From NCBI GenBank assembly GCA_027922465.2, contig BQMF02000052.1:248001-312000 (forward strand): 64,000 nucleotides of DNA, read 5' to 3'. Below, one piece after another: positions 47,405 through 57,758 of the stretch. Made by a program: the position numbers and the translations under genes. The notes beneath the pieces were generated by a model that was not told where the DNA came from, searched no databases, and saw only the letters and a list, made by a program, of their open reading frames with translations. Within the stretch, counting starts at the first letter, position 1. Every line of letters starts with the position of its first letter. The stretch is from Turritopsis dohrnii. Its lineage: Eukaryota; Cnidaria; Hydrozoa; Anthoathecata; Oceaniidae.

Positions 47405-50090
47405 TTTGTTTTTTAATTGATTTATTTCATTTCATTTCAAGGGCACAACATTTATCCGCTTTAGAGTAGAAAATCAAGGAGCATTAGTATTGATCTAAAA
47501 GAAAGGAGGTCACTAACGAGTTCAGATCCGACACAGCCATTTCGGGAAGTAAAACATTTGGGTACCGTTGCTGGAAAAGATTCCAGACTTTAATTGCCTG
47601 ATAACTGAGGGAGCTGGAACCATACTTAGAAGTCCTCGTTTTCGGAAGCTCTAGTAAACCCAAATTTTGATCACGAGTGGGATAAGGATGATTCAACTTT
47701 CTGAATCTGAAAGTATTATAAAGGTCAGAAGGAAGTTTAGAGTTTAAATACTGGTGAATGAAAAGAATATTGAGCAATTTAACAAGATCAAAAATATTTA
47801 AGATTTTGAGATTTGAAAACAAAGAAGAAGTTGGAGAACGAGGAGACGAAAAGGAAATAAGCCTAACGGCACAATTTTGGAGTATGAGTATCCTGCGAGA
47901 AATGTTGTTTGGATACAGCCCCCAGAGTTGACAAAGAGTGCATGATAAATATTCATTAAAATAGGTTAAGGTACATAATGCGATGGTGTAGTGGCTAGTA
48001 CCTTTGAGTACGACCGTTGAGACCCGTGTTCAAGTCCAGTCATATCGTATCTCAATACACCACTCCGATGTGCTTTAAAAGCAGCGTGTCAGCTCATTAG
48101 GAGCCATCGACTGACTGCACACTGGCCTTCGGGCAAGCTAGAGCAATGCTATACGTATCTCTGGCGGTAAGTCAACTAATAGTTGCAAGTCGGCGGGCAG
48201 AAGAACCAAACATTACTGATGGAAGCCCAAGGACTAAAAACTCCCGTTACTTACTTACTTACTTACATAATGACGGATTTTAGATAATGCACCGTTTGTT
48301 ATTCTAAGCTTTTTGGCAAGCTCGGAAATGTGAGGGTTCCAAGTTAGGTGCTCATCAAGATGAATACCTGGGTATTTAAGACTAGAACTAGGATTCAGTT
48401 TGTTCCCACCCAAATAGAGGTCAAGGTTGTCAACGAAAGTCTTAAATCTGTTTCTGAATAAAATGTATTCCGTCTTCGCAGAATTTAGTGCAATTTTATT
48501 GGCGTTGAACCAGTCATTCAAAAGTGACAAATCAAAATTAAGATTTCGACTAAGAGAATCCAAATAGTATCCAAATTGAAAAAGATTAGTGTCATCAGCG
48601 AAATGAATTACTTCTGAAAATTCAAGAGCTAAGTGCAGGTCATTAATATAAATCAAGAATAACAGAGGCCCTAGAACCGAACCTTGAGGAACGCCATGTA
48701 GAATGTGGTAAAGATTAGATTTATAATTAGCAACAGATACAATCTGGGAGCGAAAAGAAAGGTAGGATGAAAACCAACGATACCGCGTATACCATAATGG
48801 TTAAGTTTATGGCATAATATTATGTGATCAACAGTATCAAACGCTTTTTGCAAATCGACAAAGATACCAACTGCAACTTGACCACCGTCTAAATGTTGCT
48901 TGATACGCTCAACTAGGTTAACAAGAGCATGAGTGGTTGAGTGGGACTTTCGAAACCCAAATTGACGAGAATAGATGATGCTATTAGTTTCAAGAAAAGA
49001 GATGAGACGGGAGTACATAAGTTTTTCAAACATCTTTTCGATATTTGATAGAATAGAGATGGGTCGGTAATTCGAAGGTTCAAGAGGAGAGCCTTTTTTG
49101 AAAACCGGTATGACTTTTGATAGCTTAAGAGTAGAGGGAAAAGCACCAGTGGAGAAAGAACGATTCACAATTTGAGCAATTGGAGAAGACATTTCAGGAC
49201 ATACAAGCTTAAGAATCCTATTGGGAACACTATTAGGTCCAGAACTCTTTGAAGGAGTCATTGAATATATGATTTTAGCAACCTCTGCAGTCGTGACTGG
49301 CGAAAGAAAAATAGAGTTTGGATTTGGACTGTTGAGAAATGAAGTAAAATGTTTGACACTAGCAGGAATTCTGGATCTAATAGTTTCTGTAATAGAAGAG
49401 AAATAGCCATTAAAGTGATTGGCTACAATTAAGGGGTCCGATGAAATAGCACCAATCATTCTCAGTGAGGTTTGGTAGTAGGCCTGGGTTTCAATGAAAT
49501 AATATCATTGACACCTAGCTAAATTTTACGAATATTAGTGGAATTTGAATGAAAATAATGAAAATAGTAGTTGGCCTTGCTACGTCTACAGAGCGAAACG
49601 ATTTGATTTCGGTACTTTTTAAACAATGCGTGATAAAAAGTCCTGGATTCATCGGATTTAGAACGCAAAAACTTACGAAAGAAAGTGTCACGTTTTGACA
49701 TAGATTTGACAATACCCGAAGTTATCCACGGTTTGTTTAAAAGTTGCTTTTTAGTTAAACGTTTGATTGGCAGATGTCGATTTACAAGTTCGTTCACTTT
49801 AGAGTAAAAGGAATTAAAAGATAAGTTAATGATTTCATCTTCAAGATTCAGTACCTCTTGCCAGTTTAAGGCACGAAATTCGCGCAGGAAACTAAGTGTC
49901 GAGAAAGAGAAGAAATGTTCAAGTGAAAAGCAGAGAAATTCGAACGAAAGGAAGAAATAAGTGTTTTGAACTCCTCACAATCATAATACTTACAATTTAC
50001 ACTGTTCAAAAAAGACTGATCAGAATTATCAGTGGAATCGAGATTTAGATTCAGGGCATTAAGATCAGAAACCGGAGACCACTAAGTATT
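47405..50090 (-). mobile_element. L2/CR1-like non-LTR retrotransposon, damaged
   Basis: On the minus strand the element starts with a short piece of the endonuclease N terminus ('FSAFHLNISSLSRHL', near 49900). It then jumps to the linker before the RT ('NWQEVLNLEDEIINLSF'), so most of the endonuclease is deleted. The RT follows from about 49800: 'HLPIKRLTKKQLLNKPWITS', 'NYRPISILSNIEKMFEKL', 'QFGFRKSHSTTHAL', 'VDLQKAFDTVDH'. After a frameshift come 'VIHFADDTNLF' (the FADD catalytic box) and 'ALSKIRHYV'. Past a nested SINE and a stop come 'PYPTRDQNLG' and 'SLSYQAIKVWN', and the frame ends at 47484. The 3' UTR ends in TGAAATGAAATGAAATAAAT, as in L2-type elements. Frameshift, stop, endonuclease deletion and SINE make it dead. 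Confidence 0.85.
47981..48263 (+). mobile_element. tRNA-derived SINE with (TTAC)n tail, nested in the LINE
   Basis: The head GCGATGGTGTAGTGGCTAGT resembles a tRNA A-box region. GTTCAAGTCC about 50 nt later fits the B box of an internal RNA polymerase III promoter. The tail is (TTAC)n. The 9-bp TACATAATG flanks both sides (47972-47980 and 48264-48272). Removing the SINE and one copy rejoins the LINE reading frame ('KIRHYV'). A second copy lies inverted at 61.6 kb. Confidence 0.85.
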
Positions 50091-50182
50091 GAATTTCCCT
50101 TACTACTAGACATCGGTTAAACAATTAAAATGAAAGTTACCTAACATTCATGCTCCATATTCAAAAATATTATAACGCTAAC

Positions 50183-50839
50183 CATGGACGTATAAAAAGA
50201 GAAGGACTTACAACTTTTATAAATCTATTCAAACAAACCTCGCCTCGGTTTATTGAAATTTTCACAAAAGCAGTTTTGAAACTCCCTCAAGTGCTGTTAA
50301 AAACACATGTTTCCATTGGCTTCCATGATCGTAACAACCAACCAGAAATGAATTTAAAGATTTTATGATTATTTTGAAGCCAGTTTTTAAACTCTGATTC
50401 CTCATGACTTCTTACAGTCTCAAACATGAGATTTTCAGAATTGAATGAAAAAGCATTCTTCTTTCTGTACATTCTCAGGCATCAACCAGGCGTCTTTCAA
50501 ATTACGGAATCTTTGGATATAATTATGTACACAAAATACTTCCTAACTCCGAGAAATTTATCTTAATTCCAATCCAAGATTTTTAAAAAATGTTGAGTAA
50601 AAGTTTTGTGATACTCAAGAATATTGCTGTGCATCTGCAAATCATATTTTCTCTCAATTTGTTAGTTTTCCGCATCTGATTAAGCGTAAAGCGTCGTATA
50701 AACCCACCCATGTAAACCGAAATCCAGTGAAATGCGAGGCGAGGATGACATCAAAGAAATGCCGACAGAATAGATTTTAATAATAGAAATGAAAGGCTTT
50801 AGTATTAGTTGTGAGTCCTTCTCTTTTTATACGTCCATG
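50183..50839. mobile_element. Foldback element with about 31-bp inverted termini (657 bp)
   Basis: The left end CATGGACGTATAAAAAGAGA (then AGGACTTACAAC) is matched by the inverse of the right end with one mismatch. The interior is AT-rich with no coding frame I recognise. The flanks 'gctaac' and 'cactaac' are similar but not an exact duplication, so the superfamily is unassigned. Confidence 0.6.
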
Positions 50840-51104
50840 CACTAACTATACACAAGTTTAACTAAGCACTAAACTAGAAGCCATTAGGCTTGAACAATTT
50901 CCGCATCAGCCCTTGAGAAAATTGCTTTAGGCTAACTTTTAAGATATCTGAATGACTTGTACTCTGACTAATAATTTGATACAGTCTGGAATTCATCAAA
51001 TTACTCCCTTCTTTAATTTATTTAACTTAATCTTGACAGCTTTGCAATTCACTATGATGTTTCGGGGCCAGAAAAACAGTTCGACAATATCTTACGCATA
51101 ATTT

Positions 51105-51640
51105 ATATTCATGAAAATTGAAGATATTTCGAAATTTGGTCCAAATTTGGCCCAAATCGTCCAATTTTAGTCAATTCTGACAAAATGACTGTCAGATTTG
51201 AAATTAGCACCTTTCAAATGTAATCCATGCAAAATTTCGTGAGATTTGAAGAACTTTTAAAATTTGGTCCAAATTTGGCCCAAATTGTTCAATTTTAGTC
51301 AATCCAAACAAAATAATTGCCAAAATTGAAACCAGCACCTTTCAAATGTAATCCATGCAAAATTTCATGAGATTTGAAGAACTTTCGAAATTTGGTCCAA
51401 ATTTGGCCCAAGTTGTCCAATTTTAGTCAATTCTGACAAAATGACTGTCAAAATTGAAATCAGCACCTTTCAAATGTAATCCATGCAAAATTTCATGAAA
51501 TTTGAAGAACTTTCGAAATTTGGTCTAAATTTGGCCCAAATTGTCCAATTTTAGTCAAGTCTGACAAAATGACCGTCAACTTCTAAATCAGCACCTTGTC
51601 TAAATTGCCCAATTTTAGTCAAACCTGTCCTAAGTTCCTA
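51105..51640 (+). repeat. 128-bp tandem satellite, locus 2
   Basis: Units begin with 'tttggtccaaatttggccc' at 51135, 51263, 51391 and 51519, exactly 128 bp apart each time. A truncated fifth unit ends near 51640. The consensus is that of locus 1 at 20.6 kb in the same orientation. Units here are more uniform than at locus 1. Confidence 0.9.
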
Positions 51641-52279
51641 GCAATAGGTCAGTCATTAACTATTCTGAATAAACAAACAATCCGAAATCCGAACGGACTT
51701 TCCGAAAACGACGAAAAACTGTGACAGAGATAGATAGATAGAATGTGTAAACCAAACAATTTCCTACGCTATAAGCGCGGAAATTGAATAATGCTATAGA
51801 GAAAAAGATATCAGTAAAAAATTTACAAAAGCTCGCAAGTAGTGTAAAGTGCACAATTAGCAAATTAATTAACTCTAAATCGTGAATAGATGTTTTAAGT
51901 GAGGTTTAAAAAACAAAAAGAAAGGAGCAATAAAAACTGATTGCATTCTCTCGTTTTGTTTATTTATAAGTTCATTTTGCTGAGTTATCAAGTTCTTTAG
52001 GTCATTAATACTTTCTTGCGAAGCTAGAGTTTCAGCTAATTCATTTAATCTTTTATCAATCACTTCTTCAAATCCAGTATATTTACTTGATTCTTGCTTA
52101 GTTTTTGTCATCATATCAAAATTAGCATAAAATTTTAACCGCCCACTTTTGTCTCGCTAGCTCAGAGCTCAGAGCATGACCGCACTCATTGACGGCCGTA
52201 ATGTTCTGATTCCATTTGCAAAAGATATTCAGATGCTAAAGATATTCAGATGCTAAAGATATTCAGGTAGATAAAGACA
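51641..52279. other. Intergenic DNA with a short 17-bp tandem repeat
   Basis: No gene recognised. At about 52222-52268 the unit 'agatattcagatgctaa' is repeated two and a half times. 'ctcagagctcagagc' near 52163 is a second tiny direct repeat. Confidence 0.45.
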
Positions 52280-53095
52280 TTCGATATTCGAGTTATAGCA
52301 CGAAATACACCGTGAACAGGCTATCTTGTATACAACACCACCTCTGAAGGGTTCGTCGATTTGAGGTTTTAATGACGGTAGACAGGTTTCTACACTATTT
52401 TGGAAGGTGCGTTGATCTTACGCAGGGACCTTTCAAACTGATCAGAGATGTTACCGCGGTATTGAATAAACAACATCTTAGCTTCTTTCTCCTCCTTTTC
52501 TTCATTTCCGGCTGTATCAACATTTTCGCTTTTTGTAGCGTTGCGACTTTCCAAAATCTTGCTCCGCATACTTTAAATAATGGGATCGTAGAAGGTTGAA
52601 GGGTACTGGTTGGTTTGCAGGATGACTTTTCCTCTCTGTAAACTTTCGCGAAAGTTAGACTACGTGCTGCATGATCATCAGATTCTGTACACCAATCCAG
52701 CCACCACTGATCGTTTATATCTCCTTGGTACCAAGGCGCAGTAATTCATGGTGAGCCTAGTATTAGTAGGTTTGGTGCACCACTTTGATTCAAGTTTTCT
52801 GTCCGAGCGTTTGATAATCATATCCAAAAACAGAATCGATCCATTTTTTTCTCTTTCGATGGTAAACTGGAGTGATGGATGGAGATTGTTTTTTATGGAC
52901 TTCATTCTTTTTGATATCTCTAAGCACATCATCCATGTATTTCGAGTATAATTCAGCATTGCCTTGCTCATCTAACCATTGGCTAACTGTGGTGCTGGTG
53001 GACTTCCCATTGCTAAATTGTCTACTTGGCGATAGAACCTGTCGCTCGTCAACATAGGAACATTGCAGCTACACAGAGGCACCAAATCCTCGAAT
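52280..53095 (-). pseudogene. Penelope-like retroelement remnant (RT end plus start of GIY-YIG)
   Basis: Reading the minus strand across frames gives in order: 'FYRQVDNLAMGSPPAPQLAN' (RT core with the A-M-G-S-P box, near 53030), a stop, then 'SLQFTIEREKNGSILFLDM' and 'KWCTKPTNTRLTMNYC' (52950-52750). Next comes 'GKVILQTNQYPSTFYDPII' (near 52620), 'QYRGNISDQFERSLRKINAP' (near 52440) and 'CLPSLKPQIDEPFRGGVVYK' with 'IACSRCISCY' (52390-52300). That last block is the start of a GIY-YIG endonuclease. This order is that of endonuclease-bearing Penelope-like elements. Frameshifts and stops show it is inactive. The RT N-terminal half and the rest of the endonuclease were not found. Confidence 0.75.
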
Positions 53096-55924
53096 GTTTA
53101 ATCACCAGGATACGCCCAGTTAAAGCGTACTGGAATTGCTGATACAGTCGGGATCTCTTAATGAAAGATATGGATATCCTTACAGCACTAAGCCCGATGT
53201 ACCACTTAATGACACTCGAGGCGTTGTGCAGATAATTATAGTGGAGATTATTATAGTAGGAAATTCAGTCGTGTCTATTAAAATCTACCAGCGGTGAGAA
53301 CAGACTTTAGTACGCCTTGTTTTCGTACAGTCCCACCAGAAGTTTTTTTCTGTGTTATGTTCACGTGTAACACAAGTAGACAAGACGTCATTCTTTCAAA
53401 GTCACTTACATCAATGGGGTTTGCGGACGTTTTTGTGCGTGTGTTTCATGAAATTTTTTTAAACAAGCTGAAAACATCTGTAAATTTTTTTGTAGTAGAA
53501 TATTTTAACTAAGCTGTTTTCAAAGTTTCTTTCATCCGCTTCTCTGAATTTTTAATTAGCAGTTGAATATTAGTTTAAATATTTTGTGTTTTCGAAATTC
53601 CTTCCAAATATTTCATCTTATTATACTAATTCGCTTTGTGCATCCCACTTTTATTTTAGAGAGTGATATATTTGTTTTTTTTTCACGGTCAAATCCTTCT
53701 TATTTTTTCCCTTTTCGTCGTAAAACCACGCAGAAGTGACAGACACTTTTTTTGATTTTCCGCGATTAGTATATGCTCCTCCGTTTTGTTATTTTTGGTT
53801 TGCGCAGTGGAAATCAGCCGAAAAACGTCTTTGGAGGAGTGCGAGCAATGCAATTTCTTCGTTCGAAATTTGTCAACGATCATTTCGTGAGCAAGAAACT
53901 TCGCGAAGAAGACGTGTTTCTTTTTGTATACGAATATTTCAATTTAAATTTGATTGTTTTAGGCAGCAAATCGACGAAAGAACTGACGAAGAAACACAGG
54001 TTTGTATGCACGAAGGTATTGTTATTATTTTATTACTTTTACTCTTATTAATAAAACAACACGGGTAGCAAGTGAGTTAGTTATTTGTTTACAATGAAAA
54101 ATCATATTTAGATATACAGAAGAAGTGCAGTGAAGTTTTTAAAAGATAAGCTGCAGAAAGATCGAACGATTAATAAAAGAACAGGCAGCAGCATGTGTGT
54201 AAGTGATTAGTTAGCAGGTAGCACACATGCGTACGTAGGTGAGTTTTTGAACAGATGTTTGTTTTTTTTTATATAGGTTTTTTCAGATGAAAACCAAACG
54301 AAGAACGAGTGGAAGAAAGTCGTGCTGATTTTACGAATTTCTTTTTATAGTTATCAAATAGTTATGGGAGTGCAGCAGTACAGAAGTAGTGTAGATGAAG
54401 TTGAAGAAAGGATGATGTTTATTTACATTGGTGAAAATGGTTTTACTTTTTTTCGGTGGAAAATTGTTTGGAAAAGATATAAAGTAATATACGTAAGTAC
54501 ATGAGTCAAACGGATTTAATAAATACAGCGTTAAAAGAGAATAAAAACAGAGTTAAAACGATCAGATCATAAAGATGCAGGTCCTACACGAGCAGTTACT
54601 GATTTGTTTTGGTAACGAACTGTTCCTTATTTTATTTATTTCAAAATGGCTCCACAGTTATGAAGTTACGAAGAAAGCATTTTTATGTCTTTCACTGTAT
54701 AAAAATGGTAGTGAAATTGCAGAAGAAAACAAATAGAAAGTGTATGTTTACAATAGGAAAGTATGCTGGAAAGTTAATCGAGTGTTATTAATTTGTTTAC
54801 AGGTATGAAATATAGAAAGTAAAAGAGTTTAGAAGTGTTTGATAATGGCAGCAGAGCATGATCAATATTGTTGTTTACTATCATGGGCGATGATGTGAAT
54901 TGGTATTGAAAGGTAAAGTTAAAATAGTATCTATTTAGTTAAAACACAGTTAGTATTAGTGGATAAATAAAGGATAAGAGGGATGTTTACTGTTGTGTTT
55001 TGAATTTTCCAGCGCAGAGGAGGAGCTTTGAACTGGAAATAAAAAATGGCTCCACGAATGTTTTCATATGTTAAAAATTTTTCAGCTATACTAATTCTGC
55101 CATTACGTTTGTGTTTTTAATTATTATTTTTAAGGTTAATATATTTTTAAAGTTTCTTTTACTTTGTTTTGTTTTTCTTTAGATTTTGTCATAGCATGAT
55201 TAGGTTTTTTGTATATGTTTTTTGAATGTTTTCATCTGTTAAGTAGAAATGAAGCACATGATGGGTTATAATGTTGAGAGGGTTACTTAAGAGAAGAATG
55301 GATTATGTAATTTAAATGACTGTGCAATGAAACTATCCTACCAAAAATAAGCGTTGTTGGCTGTATTTTTCTTAAGTTTATATTTTATCGCGTTTATGCA
55401 TATTTTGTGTTATGGTAATCGTTTACGTACTATGCCTAGGTATATAACTTTGGCTGTATGATTTTATTTGTGACTTTTTATCTTCTGTGTAAATTTTTGT
55501 TCTTAGTTATTGTTTTTAGGATAAATGCGTACTTGAATTTCCTGTTTTTTGTTTTGTTTTTTTTAATTTTCGGTATTACAATTGAAATATTATTCTTTTA
55601 GGCAATAATTAAAAAAGCACAAAGAAATGAAACTCATGGTTTTAATCATGATGTTGATGGTTTTGGGAAGAACTAAATATATCATTTCAAAAATTCATTA
55701 ATGGTTGCAGTCCAGTAGTAACTTTTGAACAAAAGAAAAAGTTGGAAGGTATCATTTTTGTAATATTATTCAATGTTTGGTTTTGTATGTCTGGGTAAAC
55801 GGTTCTGAGTTATATATTGCGTTTTTTTACATTAAAGTTACTTCTCTTCTGCGTATGAATATATATTCTGAGCCATGTTGCTATTTGTTTCTGTTTTAAA
55901 TTTTCTGAATGTAAGAAATGAATT
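53096..55924. other. T-rich region with splice-like signals but no recognisable gene
   Basis: Many short frames overlap here, especially 53736-54068, where two plus-strand frames of about 100 codons overlap. Repeated acceptor-like TTTTAG/TTTCAG and donor-like GTAAGT/GTGAGT sequences occur (for example 53963, 54206, 54288, 54496). A transcribed multi-exon gene with tiny exons is possible, but no protein family is recognisable and the strand bias toward T could create these signals by chance. Confidence 0.3.
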
Positions 55925-56014
55925 AAAAAATTAATGCCTGAAAAGAAACTTTTGCAAGAGTTAAATTCTGCGACACAATGCATACTGAACAAGGGTGGCG
56001 AGCGACGCCGCCTG
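55925..56014 (+). mobile_element. Truncated Helitron 3' end
   Basis: 'gcgacacaatgcatactgaac' followed by GGTGGC-GAGCGAC-GCCGCC matches the family's 3' hairpin and its upstream context. The sequence leaves the family right after GCCGCCT, so the terminal TGGCGGCTAG is missing. The rest of the element is not recognisable upstream. Confidence 0.6.
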
Positions 56015-56891
56015 GGATGTTTTTGAGTTGCGATTCTATGATTTATTTTTTCGTCATGGGGTACGTACACGGGAATGGTGGATTTGACCTAATGTTTTCG
56101 AAGTTAAGTTCGGTAAAAAGTTTTTACCCGGGATACTAGTTATAATATATATTGCATCACAAAACTGCATTTTGTAAGTTTAAATTAATATATATTGCCA
56201 AAAAAAACTACATCGTAACAAGCTTTCGAGTTATTCTCTTCGTCAGGTCTTGAAAATATATATTCACTATGTCCTTGGTCATGTTTACTACAATCTATCA
56301 AAAATGAAGGACATTCGAAATCAAACTACATCTTCGCCAGGACTTCGATATAAATAAGACGGTGCATCTTTGAAACACTAGCTAAATCTTGCCTTGTACA
56401 ATATTCAGCTAATATCAACTTCAATTTTCTGGGTGAAGAATGAATTATCAGATGTTAACATCAACTTTGGAAAGTTATTTTCATGTGAGTAAGCCAAACG
56501 AAGGCGAAGGGACGCATCGATTAGTCATTGTTAACTTTTCGTTACCATATTCTTTCGGAAAACGAAGTATGGCTCCCGCTTACGAGGTCTGAGATCTAAT
56601 TTCTAAAGGAAAAATACTTGTAATATTATCTACGGTATTGCGTAAAGTATTAACTGTTTTTAGAAATCGACCACCAAATCAGGCGTAAATAAAACAAAAG
56701 CTGGTCTATTATCTTCACTCTTGTGAGTGTTTTCATTGTAAAAGTCTTATAGGGTTATTAGGGACAAAATAGTCCTGGTATCGAGGTTGGGGATTTGTGA
56801 TATTTTTTTAAAAAGAGCCTTTTTTAAACAATAAAGCATTCTCAATGTTGTCTTTGAGAAAAACACTTGCCTCCGCTTCGTTTAAACTAAA

Positions 56892-57758
56892 ATGGAATAC
56901 GCTGGTATTGTAAAAGAATATTTATCTCTCATCGTTTCGCTGTTAGCGGTAGTGGCTAACCTTGTGCAAATCAAAGTCATGTTCTGGCTGGCGGGAAGAA
57001 AATTATTTTGCGTCTCAAAAATCTATATATTGAACCTCAGCCTTTCCGACTTAGCCGTGGGCATCACTATGGTTCTGTCGAGAATCATCTCTGAAATCAA
57101 CGAACGTGAATTTGAAAGCAAAAACAAGGTTCTGAAGATGTTGAAGGATGTTTTGTTTATGGGTTTGGTTCAAATTTCTGTGTTTACTTCAGTTTTCAAT
57201 CTGACAGCCCTCACCATTGATCGATACCTATGTGTCTGCAAACCTTTGAAGCATCGGATTTTGACGAGAAAAATTGCTTTTTTTGTTTGCATTGGGATTT
57301 GGTTGATATCAGCAACTGTCGTCCTTACGATCTATTTCGTTGCTTTCTATGGAACCGATAAAGTAAAAATGCATCTCCACACCATTCCGATTCCCGTATT
57401 AACATATTTCGCTGTTCTCGTATTTCTGTATTGTTATTATCACATCATTACGACCCTGATGGAACGAAAAGATTCCAACAAAAACACACAGAGCGGAAAC
57501 GTATCGCGAACGAGAAATATGAAAACCCTGAGGATAGCCATAATAAATGTCACCCTCTTTATTCTATGTTGGGTACCATACACTGGCAGAGTTATCATAA
57601 AAAATACTGGTGTGAAGAATGATGACTTTTCTCGAACAGCTTTTCTGATGGTCATGCTCAATTCGTTTATGGATCCTGTCGTTTATCTTGTCACGATGAG
57701 GATGAAAATTAAACGTAAACTTACGGTAAATACTATCGAGACACAGACGCAAAATTAA
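56892..57758 (+). CDS. Class A (rhodopsin-like) G-protein-coupled receptor, intronless, 288 aa
   Basis: The protein has seven hydrophobic segments with class A signatures. TM1 has the 'AN' pair (22-23). TM2 reads 'LNLSLSDLAVGI' with the conserved Asp (53). TM3 ends 'IDRYLCVCKPL' (DRY, 110-112). TM4 carries 'GIWLIS'. TM6 has 'FILCWVPY' (CWxP, 226-229) and TM7 'LNSFMDPVVYLV' (DPxxY, 261-265). The N terminus is about 10 residues, ECL2 is short, and neither the TM3-start Cys nor an ECL2 Cys is present, so the usual disulfide is missing. No Pro is apparent at the usual TM5 position. These absences together with DPxxY are known in the melanocortin/lysophospholipid/cannabinoid/adenosine-type cluster, and cnidarian receptors often fall near it. 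That placement is inference and the ligand is unknown. The start is the first ATG of an open frame. AATAAA occurs near 57993. Confidence 0.9.
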   Translation: MEYAGIVKEYLSLIVSLLAVVANLVQIKVMFWLAGRKLFCVSKIYILNLSLSDLAVGITMVLSRIISEINEREFESKNKVLKMLKDVLFMGLVQISVFTSVFNLTALTIDRYLCVCKPLKHRILTRKIAFFVCIGIWLISATVVLTIYFVAFYGTDKVKMHLHTIPIPVLTYFAVLVFLYCYYHIITTLMERKDSNKNTQSGNVSRTRNMKTLRIAIINVTLFILCWVPYTGRVIIKNTGVKNDDFSRTAFLMVMLNSFMDPVVYLVTMRMKIKRKLTVNTIETQTQN

